Origin: Isoetes taiwanensis
Lineage: Eukaryota; Streptophyta; Lycopodiopsida; Isoetales; Isoetaceae
DNA: 64,000 nt
Direction: 5' to 3'
Assembly (NCBI GenBank): GCA_021234155.1
Contig: JAJEKV010000056.1
Coordinates: 1,781,330 to 1,845,329, forward strand
Made by a program: the position numbers and the translations under genes. Below the pieces are notes generated by a model. It searched no databases. It worked only from the letters and a program-made list of their open reading frames with translations, and was not told the origin of the DNA. This document shows, in pieces, positions 11,150 to 20,427 of the stretch. Position 1 is the stretch's first letter; every line of letters starts with the position of its first letter.

Positions 11150-12845
11150 AAACCCCAACTTTTGCGACCCAAGAATTAACAATGTATACTAGCAATTGCT
11201 TTATTGCCTTTGCTTCGCACAAATGACGCTTATGTAATAATATTAGTTAAGTAGATGTGCTTAATTCATGCTAGCCTAATAACATTATCACATCGTTCAT
11301 TTACTTTGCTTCATTTTATTTGTCATGTGCACTCCAAGTGTATTCGAACTATTCAAACCTAGCTGATAAAAACATTAAAAGATAACAACTATGCCAAATC
11401 CATTGTAAAGACATTGAGCTTGTGTCCGCTCCCCTTTGCACCATCCCATCGATGCGTAACTTGTAGTATATATGTTTACATAATGAAGTAATCCAATCAT
11501 GCCAAAATATGACTTTGACCTATGATTTAAGCCACTTCACCCTCCGGCCATGGAGGGCAACCCTCCGTGCGCAGCACCTTGTTATCTTAGACATAAGAAT
11601 TATATGCCTAGCACCTCTAAGGTCAACATAAGGTGTAAAATATGATTATACAAGCACACATATAAACACAACCATGCTATTAAAAAGGAAATTTGAAATT
11701 AAAAAGGAAGGGGGGGGGGAAGAAGAAATTTAGGACAATGTCCTAAAGGTTCAAACTATATCATTTGGTTGGCTGGCCACTATATCATCTGGCTGGCTGG
11801 CCGACTGGCTCCAGTCCCCACAGGGCCCCAAGTGATAGAATATGTAGAAGCACCTCCTGCCAATGTACATATAAAGTTAAACACCCTCATATTATATGAA
11901 GTTAAATACTTTCCCTTTTTTCTATAGTTTTTTTTTAATATATTATTGCATCTTGTAATACCCTTTTTTTTAACTTAGATTTTTTAATATATTATCATCT
12001 TATTAAATAAATATTCCATGGGCTAACAAAGATTCACTTATAAGGTCAAAATAATGTGGGAACCAGCACATATATTGCAACTTGAGAGAGATCTGGTAGA
12101 CGTATGAAAAGACATATTACCTAGCCAGTTCGAAAATAATTTTTTTTAATGTATTATTTTTATTTATCACTGTACCCCGCCTTTTTTTTCCCGCCCATGC
12201 TTGAAATTTGAAATTTGGTACATTACCTTTTGGGCCTTTTCGTTTTGGGCATGGTTTTGGGCATGGCTGTATGCTTCTGCTCTAACACCTCACCTCCATC
12301 TCTGTAATTCTCCACATCCATCGCTGTAATCCGGATTCAAATCTTCCCTATGTTAGTGCAAATCCGAAGCTCTCTGCATCGATACAAATACACTTCTTGA
12401 ATTTCAACTAGAGAGAAAATATATTACCAGGTAACACGAGACATAACAGGGGATCCAAGCTGAAGGGGATTTACAGAGCTTCTTCCAGCTCCGGCCACAA
12501 ATGCTGCATGTGTTTCGCATTGCGCTAAAGATTAGGCACCATGCATGATTTGGCGAGTAAAAAAGATCGGAGTATATAAAATAGAAAAACCTACCGGAAT
12601 TGAGCTGAATCTTGGAAGAAACAGAGCGTTTGGACAGGGGTAGCCAGTGTTGCAGGGGCGGTCATTGTGGCCATGCCTCTGCAGATCGAAAATTGAAATT
12701 AGCTTGATTTTGAAGGAAGATGTAGTATTACGGTGGAGCTTCTTACCTTCAAAGCTTCTTACCAAGACAAGCCGGTGGACATCCAAAGCTTTTTTTGGAG
12801 TCTTTCGGATCGGAAGGCTTAGCCCTGCCGCCGTGGTGAAGCGCC
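11150..12845. other. AT-rich sequence without a recognised gene
   Basis: Only short frames are present. There are homopolymer runs (G9 near 11710, T-rich tracts near 11930-12190), a short GGCTGGCTGGC repeat near 11770-11810, and a minus-strand frame at 12532-12786 with no recognised motif. It ends at the left target-site duplication of element 1. Confidence 0.4.
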
Positions 12846-12847
12846 AT

Positions 12848-12851
12848 CCCA
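12848..12851. repeat. Target-site duplication CCCA, left copy of element 1
   Basis: The four bases directly outside the left inverted terminus are CCCA, and the four bases directly outside the right terminus (24421-24424) are also CCCA. A 4-bp duplication could occur by chance, but element 2 independently shows a 4-bp duplication (CTTT) at ends that also begin GGGTA. Confidence 0.65.
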
Positions 12852-12875
12852 GGGTAAAAGAAAGCTAGGGTGTCT
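12852..12875 (+). repeat. Left terminal inverted repeat of element 1
   Basis: 24 bases, first twenty GGGTAAAAGAAAGCTAGGGT, exactly complementary to 24397-24420. Immediately inside is the palindrome ACATTTGGCCAAATGT. Confidence 0.92.
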
Positions 12876-13165
12876 TACATTTGGCCAAATGTAGAGTAAG
12901 AGATGTATCACATTTCAAATACATAACCGTTTTTTCAGTATGTACATAATAGCTATATTATGGAATCTTTTTTTTCGGAACTACTTGCCACGTCAATTAA
13001 AATGCAATCATGAAGCAGATTTCAATTCCCGCCGCTGTAACCACTCCAAGAAACGCCTGAACGTTAGGAGAATTTCCCACTTTCTGGCTAAAACTTTGCC
13101 CAGCTCCAGGATTTCCCTCCTTCTTGCCAGAATTCCTCCAGCTAACCCTAAACCACGCAAGAACC

Positions 13166-16100
13166 ATGATGAACAACGAAGGAACAGAAATGGCGCAAGA
13201 AGATTGCAATATCGGGAATGTGACAAAGAAAATGAAGCGTAAGATTGATGAAATTTGTAAATTTATATATGATCGTGTTCAAGATTTACGCCCCCTGTGC
13301 AAAGGAGAGCTTTAGCGTTGAAAACTGCTCGGGATGAAAGGTCGCACTTCTTTTTGAACCCCGCCATTGGAAATCCAAATAAGCAATTCTCAAGGATACT
13401 ATGCTAAAAAATATCCGTGAAGGTCTACGCGGCAGGAAGTGAAACAAGCAAATAGCAATGATAAATTAGCGCCTAAGCATTCCCTCGTTATCAATGATTG
13501 TTGGTGAGAATGGAAAACTCAGCAAAAAGGAGTAGCCTCTGCAAATTCTTCAAGTGCAAGCAAGAAACCTCACAAAAGCCGCAATTAATTAGAAAGCGGA
13601 TGTCATTATCAGGTGCTAATATGTGGGCACTGGCAGGAAGGCAACCCAGGGCAGACATGCTTCCGGAATCAACCAAACACTTGGTAAATGAGTTTTGGTT
13701 AACCCACACAAAAACTTCTCCAAAGTACAGGGATGTCAGGAAGAAAAGGACACTTCCAATCCAGTTTTTGGACATGCCCTGTGTCAGTTTTAAGTCTTTT
13801 AATCCTCGTTTTTCCGCAAGCTTGATAGAAGCTAGCTTCAGGCATCCTGGATAAGTTTAGTAATCCTATTTGCATTCCATGTAAGGGATGTATCGATATA
13901 CATTGAAGTACATCCAACTACAATAATTATATTTTTACACTTTGAGGTCTTGAATGAGCTATGTTTAACGAGGGAAAAGTACTTGGATGTACTTCCGTTA
14001 CATCCAATGTGGCATAAGGCGTAAAATGTGTTGAAAGTCAGGCTGTGTTATTATAGTCTTGCTTTTTGTAGTTCCCAAGTACATTATAGTACATTTTAAG
14101 CTTTCCTGATCTCAAGATAGTTTTTAAAGATAGGGTGATACATAAAAGTATTTAAATGTACTTCCTTCCATAAGAAAAGTATGAAATACATACATCTGTA
14201 ATCTGCTGATATCGCCTCGCGGACCTGGTTACATATTGAGTTTTTTATGTACATCCGAACTCTTTGGAGTACATTATTTATACATTTATACATATCATGT
14301 ACAGTGGTATGTACGATGTTGTGGTATAGTAGTTGAATGTATATCAAATCATGATCCGAAAGTGCCATAGAACTAATGCAATGTCCGCAACATCTTTGAA
14401 TTCGTAAGTAGTTCTAATTTATATCTTACTTATACATGCCGTTTTTTTTCCTTGCAGAGTGAATTGTATGAGATGTTCAAAGATGAACATCCTGAAGTGA
14501 AGATTAGCATCAGAAAGTTCGAGCTGCTTAAGCCTACGTGTGTGAGAAGGTTGAAAGAGAGGAACACATGCTGCTGCGTGAAGCATGAACAAGCTGATCT
14601 ATACAGGAAAGCTTTTAGCGTCCTGAGGAGCAAATTTCATGCCAACTGTACATGTTCTTGTGGTGTTTGTGCAGCAGATGAGAACAATGGCGTCTGCCAA
14701 GCTCCTTCTAAAACATTTCAAAATGTTGGTGCTATGTGGAGAGCTACGGCCCGTGACAAGGAAGGCTAAGAGTGGGATAGTTTGACCGTGTGTCAAGGGA
14801 GAGTGCGAATCGCGGGTAATCGAAAATATTCAAATCGGCCCTAAGGAGAAAGAGTCTGAGAATCGAGAACATTGAATGGCAAGTTTACAAGGCACGTGAA
14901 CGAACCTTCCAAAGTCGGCACTTCAAGGAGGTTGAAGCTTGTTACCGAAAAGCGGGACTCGTGTACATTGCTTGACAAGATGTTTCAGCACCTTACAAAG
15001 TTCACTATTCACAACTTTTCAGCAAGTTGGCAGAGCAAACAATTCAGGAAATCAGTGCAAAATTTGAGGGATGATTCTGTTTTGTCAGTAATGGACTTTG
15101 CAGAGAACTACACTTTGCAACCATTCGGGGAGGTTCGGTCCGAAGCATTGGAACAATGACCGATAACTATTCGGTGCATATAACCATGATGAAAGTCAAT
15201 GGCGAGCTGAAAAAAACTATTCATTTGTATGTTTCCGATGTTATGAAGCATGATGCTTTCTTTGTTCAAAGCTGCACTCAAGAAGCACCATATTTGGATG
15301 ATGCAAAAGGTTTTGGCCACATCAAATACCATGTCATGTGGTCCGATGGGTGTCTTCGCTTTCGGTTTAAGTGTTCTCGAGCCTTTTATTTGAATGTGGC
15401 CCAATATTATAACAGGTATAAAATTAGGATGCAAAGTGGAATTATTTTGGCTCGTGCCATGGAAAAGGAGAACATGATGGGCGGTCGCTTTGGAGAAAAG
15501 GTTCCTAGCGGGACGAGCAAAGGAAAGAGAATGGTGTTCGATTTTGGGTGCCAACTCGCTTGCACTTTTGGCCGAGACAAAAGAAGTGCAAAATGGACAG
15601 AGTCATATGGGAGGTGATGGCGTAAGACATTAACAGGACCCTCGCTCAGATTGTGAGACATTGCCTGGTACTCTAGCTATACATTGTGTGTCTGCTATTA
15701 ATCCAGCTGACCCAACACTTGTCATGTATAGATCCCTGTCATGTTTTTGCAATGGTTGCTTGAATTTCAGATGGGGAGAATGTGAGAATCTCGAGCATTG
15801 TGGTGCGTGGAAGTCGCACAACCGGAGCCTAGTTCGCCCGTGTCGAATTTAACAAGAAGAGCTAGTTGGTTTTATGCGGTGATGAGCAAGAACTATCCGA
15901 TGTACTCCAAATTGGAGACATATTTGCATCTTTTGCTGCCCTGTGGAATCAGGAAAATGTTCCATACTTGGCCCCTCCTATGCGTGAAGGAGATGCATAT
16001 TCTTCAGGAAGATGTGATTGACGACTATGGAAATAGAATGCTTGCTGGTGACAGGGTTATAGCTGGTCATTACTATCAACTGCTACAAGGCACAAAGCAC

Positions 16101-16208
16101 AAGTACAAGTTGTTGGATGACAAAATAGTATTGGTACCAGCTGAATCTGTAATTGGAGCAAAGTTCACGATGCAGCAGGTCAAGCATAAGTTGAAGGGGC
16201 ACGCATAA
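13166..16208 (+). pseudogene. Gene A of element 1: DDE/D transposase candidate
   Basis: Exon-like blocks: 13166-13315 (VTKKMKRKIDEICKFI), 13498-13854 (RMSLSGANMWALAGRQPRA, then TSPKYRDVRKKR), 14458-14769 (LKPTCVRRLKERNTCCCVKH and CTCSCGVC), 14872-15159 (VMDFAENYT near 15085-15112), 15156-15617 (YHVMWSDGC near 15342; HGKGEHDG near 15457 in another frame), 15661-15850 (LSCFCNGCLNFRWGECENL, a Cys-rich region) and 15798-16208 (C-terminus LVPAESVIGAKF...KLKGHA). Asp in DFAEN, Asp in SDG and Asp in HDG are the probable catalytic triad. Acceptor TTTTTTTCCTTGCAG ends at 14457. Several frameshifts and stops break the frame. Elements 2 and 3 share the blocks in the same order. The ATG at 13166 is the first upstream of the conserved N-terminal helix. 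Confidence 0.72.
13860..14457 (+). other. Long intron of gene A, rich in TGTACAT-type words
   Basis: This stretch between two conserved coding blocks ends in a strong polypyrimidine acceptor (TTTTTTTCCTTGCAG, ending 14457). It is dense in GTACAT/ATGTAC words (e.g. TGTACATCC, AGTACATT, ATGTACAG, ATGTACG). The same intron in element 3 (about 43690-44193) and the gene B side of element 1 (22440-22800) show the same enrichment, while element 2 has only a very short intron here. Confidence 0.5.
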
Positions 16209-16323
16209 AGATATATGATCACACGAGAGGTGCATGACATGCTTATATCAAGCCTACCTGAGATTGTTGAGTGCACATGACTAAGTTCTGTACAAAGGAA
16301 CTTTCATATTTGCCATCATCTTC

Positions 16324-16693
16324 TGTTATGTTGAGAAAACTAGTCGATTGCTGTAAGTTTTTTTGTTATTTACTTATTTTTTAATCTGAAGTGCATTTTG
16401 ATACTTCAATTTCAGTATCACAGAATATCTTCTGTGACCAAGCAAAATGTATATCAGAAAGTACAAAATGTTTATCAATTGTTGCATGAAGAAGTTAAAC
16501 TAGTCTGTGTTATGTTGAGAAAACTAGTCGATTGCTGCAAGTTTTTTCTTATTTACTTATTTTTTAATCTGAAGTGCATTTTGATACTTAAATTTCAGTA
16601 TCACACAATATCTTCTTTTTCCAAGCACAATGTATATCAGAAAGTACAAAATGTTCATCAATTGTTGCATGAAGAAGTTAAACTAGTCTGTGA
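16324..16693 (+). repeat. Two-copy tandem repeat, 184-bp period
   Basis: Copies 16324-16507 and 16508-16693 both begin TGTTATGTTGAGAAAACTAG and end GTTGCATGAAGAAGTTAAAC plus TAGTCTGTG, with only scattered mismatches. The block lies just after the stop of gene A, in the 3' flank, so it may be a duplicated 3' untranslated or intron segment. Confidence 0.88.
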
Positions 16694-16870
16694 ACTTGTT
16701 CTGTTATAATGGATATCAATAGCTTTTCTTTTGATTCATGAAACAAAGCAGAAAGTGGAACATGTATGGAGACAAAAACTCTTGTATTACATATCACAAG
16801 ATATACAACCTGGTCATATCAGATATGATGCCAATATATACAAGTCTGTTGTTCATGTTTTATATTAACA

Positions 16871-17638
16871 TTAATTTACATTCAAAATCTGGTCACAGCC
16901 GATGTGAAGCCAGTACATACTATTCTGCTGTTTCAATATGTTACTTTTTCTTTGCGGCTTGTCCATAGCCCGGACATGCCATCTCTCGGCCCCTCGTGAG
17001 TCCCCTCTCAAAGCATTTGCCTCCAAACAATTTGTTGTTAGTACATCGGATGGATTGCGTAAAGGATTCTGCTTCACATACTGTTGCAGGTCTGGTGCTA
17101 TCAACAAACCCTCTAGCCATGGTTTCAGAAGTGTCAAGAGACCTGTGTCTTCAACATCACTTTCCTGCCATGAAGGTGGGCATATGCAATTTTCGTTGGG
17201 ATTGAAGAGCATCTTGTACTCGGAGTCGTCTACTATTAGTGTGTTGCTGTCATTCCTGTCTGGATACTTCTCGTATATAAACTCAATTGGCTTCGTGATA
17301 CAAAGGTTTGTCTTCACTTGTCGCAATCCCGGGAAAGGCAGCTCCAAACAGTTGGCTTCCATCAAAGGTGAACCTTAAGTCCCTTATCTGCGTCATTGTG
17401 AAGATTTTATCCACTACTCTTGATAGGTTCCATGGAGCTATTGATGACCATATTCCTACTTCAAAGTGTTCAAATACAAATTCCAGGAATTCGTCTAGGT
17501 GGGGCCTTAAAAACAACACTTTCTTGCCTATTATGTCATAATTTCCAACTAGCTGATCATCTGATACCAAAGTCCTATGTATTTGTTTTGCCAAAACATT
17601 ATTGATATCAAACACTATCAACCTTTTCGGTACACCTG
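16871..17638 (-). pseudogene. FCP1-like HAD phosphatase fragment captured in element 1
   Basis: The minus-strand frame 17621-17283 reads KRLIVFDINNVLAKQIHR, then FLRPHLDEFLEFVFEHFEVG and IWSS, matching HAD motifs I and II of FCP1/NLI-interacting-factor phosphatases. The DxN form of motif I is as in the plant DLNGLL-type subfamily. The frame 17365-16871 continues with FIYEKYPDRNDSNTLIVDDS (motif IV, DD), FNPNENCI and WLEGLLIAPDLQQYVKQNP, the family C-terminus. A frameshift near 17290 separates them. An acceptor (CATATCAG) ends at 17638 right before GVPKRL, so an intron boundary was retained, pointing to DNA-level capture. The family dephosphorylates phosphoproteins such as the RNA polymerase II CTD. 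Motif I lacks the second Asp, so activity is doubtful. Confidence 0.78.
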
Positions 17639-17939
17639 ATATGAAAGAACATGCAATTTATCAATAAAGTATGGTGGAGTTGAATAAAAAGAGATTTTAT
17701 TCAAATTCAATGAAAAAATGTGTATTTTATAATCAAATAGTGTTTAGCATTGAATATCTAGCATTATAACAGGGGGTTTTTTTTCTGTTTTTGTACTGTT
17801 TTCTCTAAGGTTTTCATATGATTTGGTGGCCGTATTCATCAAAGTGTACTAAATAGTATTTCTAGAGTGCACCCTTTTGTTAGCCGTTGATTTTAGAGAA
17901 GGGGGCAAATCCTGTGGTGGATATCCTCCCATTATTTTT

Positions 17940-18000
17940 AGGCTTTTTTTAGGGTTTTCTTAGGGTTCAGGTTTTTTTTAGGGTTTTCTTAGGGTTCAAC
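17940..18000 (+). repeat. Short telomere-like tandem repeat
   Basis: A unit of about 30 bp built from TTTTTTTAGGGTTTTCTTAGGG occurs twice and includes TTTAGGG and TTAGGG words. It is probably a chance telobox-like repeat, since no long (TTTAGGG)n run is present. Confidence 0.5.
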
Positions 18001-18313
18001 TTGTTAACTTGTTTAGAATTATCCGTTCTTCAAATTTCTCGCAGATCTTGTCCGATCCAAGCCCACTTGAAACATCGATTCTTGATTTCTTCATTTGCCT
18101 CGTATACCACTTGCATCCATTTCCTTTATATCCTCTAATCAAGCCTCTGGATCTGTTCATTTTTAGACTCTGGAGGGTTAGGCTTGGGAGCTGCCGGATC
18201 CACTTCGTCCTGCTCCGCCATAGCCGACCTTCGTGATCTCCTCTCCTTCTCATAAGCTCTCCTCTACATTTTCCTTAAATGATGCCCCTCCGCTTATAGC
18301 AAAGGAAACCCAC

Positions 18314-18970
18314 TATCGAGGAGTTCAAAACCAAGGAAAACAAGGTGGAGGGATGCGTTTCACGTGATTTGGGTTCGGGCCCTGGTTGGACGGAGAAGAA
18401 GGTCGGCTATTTTTAGAGGCTGATTCTCGACTGCCTCTTGACTAAAGGACTTGCAGCCTTATTGATAGAGGGTTTATCTGGGTCGAATGCTGTAGATGTT
18501 TTGAGATTAGGTCCAGATTTTATTCAGATGCTAGGACTGAAACAAAGCCTTACACCGTCTAGAAGTAATGGGTTTTTTAATATGTTTAAATTGATATAAA
18601 AGACCTTGCAACTCTATATGGAGAGTCAAACCGGCAAAGGTCTCATCAAGAGAGTGTGGAGGGAAAGAAAGAATTTTCAAGGTGAGGCCGAAGTCCGAGG
18701 TAATTAGTGCATTGGCAACACCAAAAACAGAAATGGGAAGTGCAGCAGATGTTTCTGACCTTTCAAAACCGTCTTTGTCAAGGAGGGATAGGATATTAAG
18801 GAAGATGGAGGAAGAGTTGGAGCCAATAGTATTAGAAGTGGAGGATGTTTCACATCAACATGCTTGTGTATGATCTGCTGCAAGACGAGCTTCAGACTGG
18901 CCTTCATGCTTTGTCCATTATTGCAAGAACACCAGCAGAAATGGAGAGGGACAGACAGGGAGCAGTTTGA
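18314..18970 (+). pseudogene. SUFE1: SUFE1-like (SufE + BolA) copy captured in element 1
   Basis: Frames read IEEFKTKENKVEGCVS near 18315-18362, then LLTKGLAALLIEGLSGSNA and DFIQMLGLKQSLTPSRSNGF plus FNMFKLI (18437-18590), the C-terminal half of SufE including the GC of the active-site Cys loop. Next come SRRDRILRKMEEELEPIVLE plus VEDVSHQHA (18768-18865) and, one frame over, LVYDLLQDELQTGLHALSI followed by ARTPAEMERD to a stop at 18970, the start and end of a BolA domain. The middle of BolA (about 30-35 residues) is deleted. The SufE-BolA order is that of plant SUFE1, a plastid/mitochondrial activator of cysteine desulfurase in iron-sulfur cluster assembly. An in-frame stop at the SufE core and the deletion make it non-functional. 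No introns are seen. Confidence 0.82.
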
Positions 18971-19153
18971 GGTAATTTGTGTCCCCCATATTTAGATTTC
19001 AATGCTTCTTTCAGTATATAGCAATCAAGATGGGTTAAGTCCGACTATCCTATTTTCAGTTTATCAAGTTACAGTTTCCTTCTGGCTGCCTTCTGATTTA
19101 CTGCAGCAGTTGCAGAAGCTGCATACTTCTCGGCTTATCTTGTCCTTGAAATA

Positions 19154-19788
19154 TATGCTTCTGTATTTTGATGCAATTCCCAGGTGGCTGCTTGCTGACC
19201 CATGCACTTTTAATGAAGCAGGGAATGGATGTGAGTTCTTATGGAACAGGGGCTCATGTAAAACTTCCAAGTCCTTCAATTCGAGAGCCAAATGTGTACT
19301 CTTTTGGCACTCCATATCGCTTGGCTCGATGACATCGCAGCAGATTTTCGAAGCTTTCTTTTGAGATTTTGGATGCATTGGTTGTTCGGGGCATTCTCTT
19401 AGATAGTTTGGAGATCCACATATGTAACCAAATATTAAAGGGAGGTGAAATGTCAGTATGGACTTTTGGAAAGCACTTTGGTACTGTGAGCAAAGATTTT
19501 AATAGATCGTTCCAACCATCGATATCAAATGATCCGTTAGTATTTGATCTCTCGGAGAGGTTTTTCGTTCTCTAGCCAATAGATCCGCTAAAGTTGCTAA
19601 GTTGAATGAGACAAGTTCGCACATAATCTCACCATCATGGTTTCAAATGGAAGTGTTGTTTATGGCTTTCCATTCACTGGACACCTCTGGTAGATTAAGT
19701 TTAGTGGAAAGGGTGGTGTCCCTGTTAGCATCTATGCTTCTGTATTTTGGGTATTTTGATGCAATTCCCAGGTGGCTGCTTGCTGATT
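19154..19788 (+). repeat. Direct repeats flanking the SSU72 fragment
   Basis: TATGCTTCTGTATTTTG followed by ATGCAATTCCCAGGTGGCTG and CTTGCTGA occurs at 19154-19199 and again at about 19734-19786, the second with a 9-bp internal duplication (GGGTATTTT). The pair brackets the SSU72-like segment and may mark a duplication linked to its insertion. Confidence 0.75.
19201..19331 (+). pseudogene. SSU72: SSU72-like CTD phosphatase fragment captured in element 1
   Basis: One frame reads HALLMKQGMDVSSYGTGAHV, KLPSPSIREPNVYSFGTPY, then a stop at 19329-19331. This is the segment after the CX5R active-site loop in eukaryotic SSU72, a phosphatase of RNA polymerase II CTD Ser5/Ser7 that works in transcription termination. 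Only about 43 residues remain, and the catalytic cysteine loop is upstream of the kept part. It starts exactly at the junction with the flanking direct repeat. A plus-strand frame further on (19369-19575) was not recognised. Confidence 0.78.
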
Positions 19789-20427
19789 TGGTTTAGACGA
19801 GTATGAGAACCCCTTATGCTAGTTTGTGTACAAGTTTTCATCTGCATTGTTTTTATGATTTTTATATTCTATAGGCCCTAAATTTTTTGTTCTTCACAGA
19901 TCTCACAAACATATAACAATATATGACAATAAACAATGATTATATGACTTTCTTTTTTTGTTTAGATGCTACATATTCACTCAAGGGAGTTTGGACTGTG
20001 TATATGTTGTATTGTTGCTTGTTTGTTTATTTGGTTTTGGTTTTTTTTTGTTAGGGCCCGAAGGGCCAAAATTTTTTTTTAGTATAAGTACCAACACATA
20101 ACTATCATTAACATTAATTATTAAAAACCATTGCATTCCACACTTAAAAATAAAATTCCCCCTTAAACCCCCTTTGGTTTGGGTGCATATTCACACGGGG
20201 GGTGACGTAGGGCAGCGAGAGCTGTTGGATAGGCATATTCATCCCTTATTCCTTAATCTACACCGTACGTAAAGTTCCTCGTTTGTGGGGTATGCAAGTA
20301 CAAAATTTGCTATATTGTATAACAAGATTCGTAAAATACTATATGATTTCAAACGAAATACTATATGGTGTTGATTTTGTACGTGCAAAATACAATTATG
20401 AGGGCGACAATAGGGAGAGGCTGTTTC

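Noticed and set aside
17940-18000. Interstitial telomere
   Set aside because: Only two imperfect 30-bp units; not a run of TTTAGGG.
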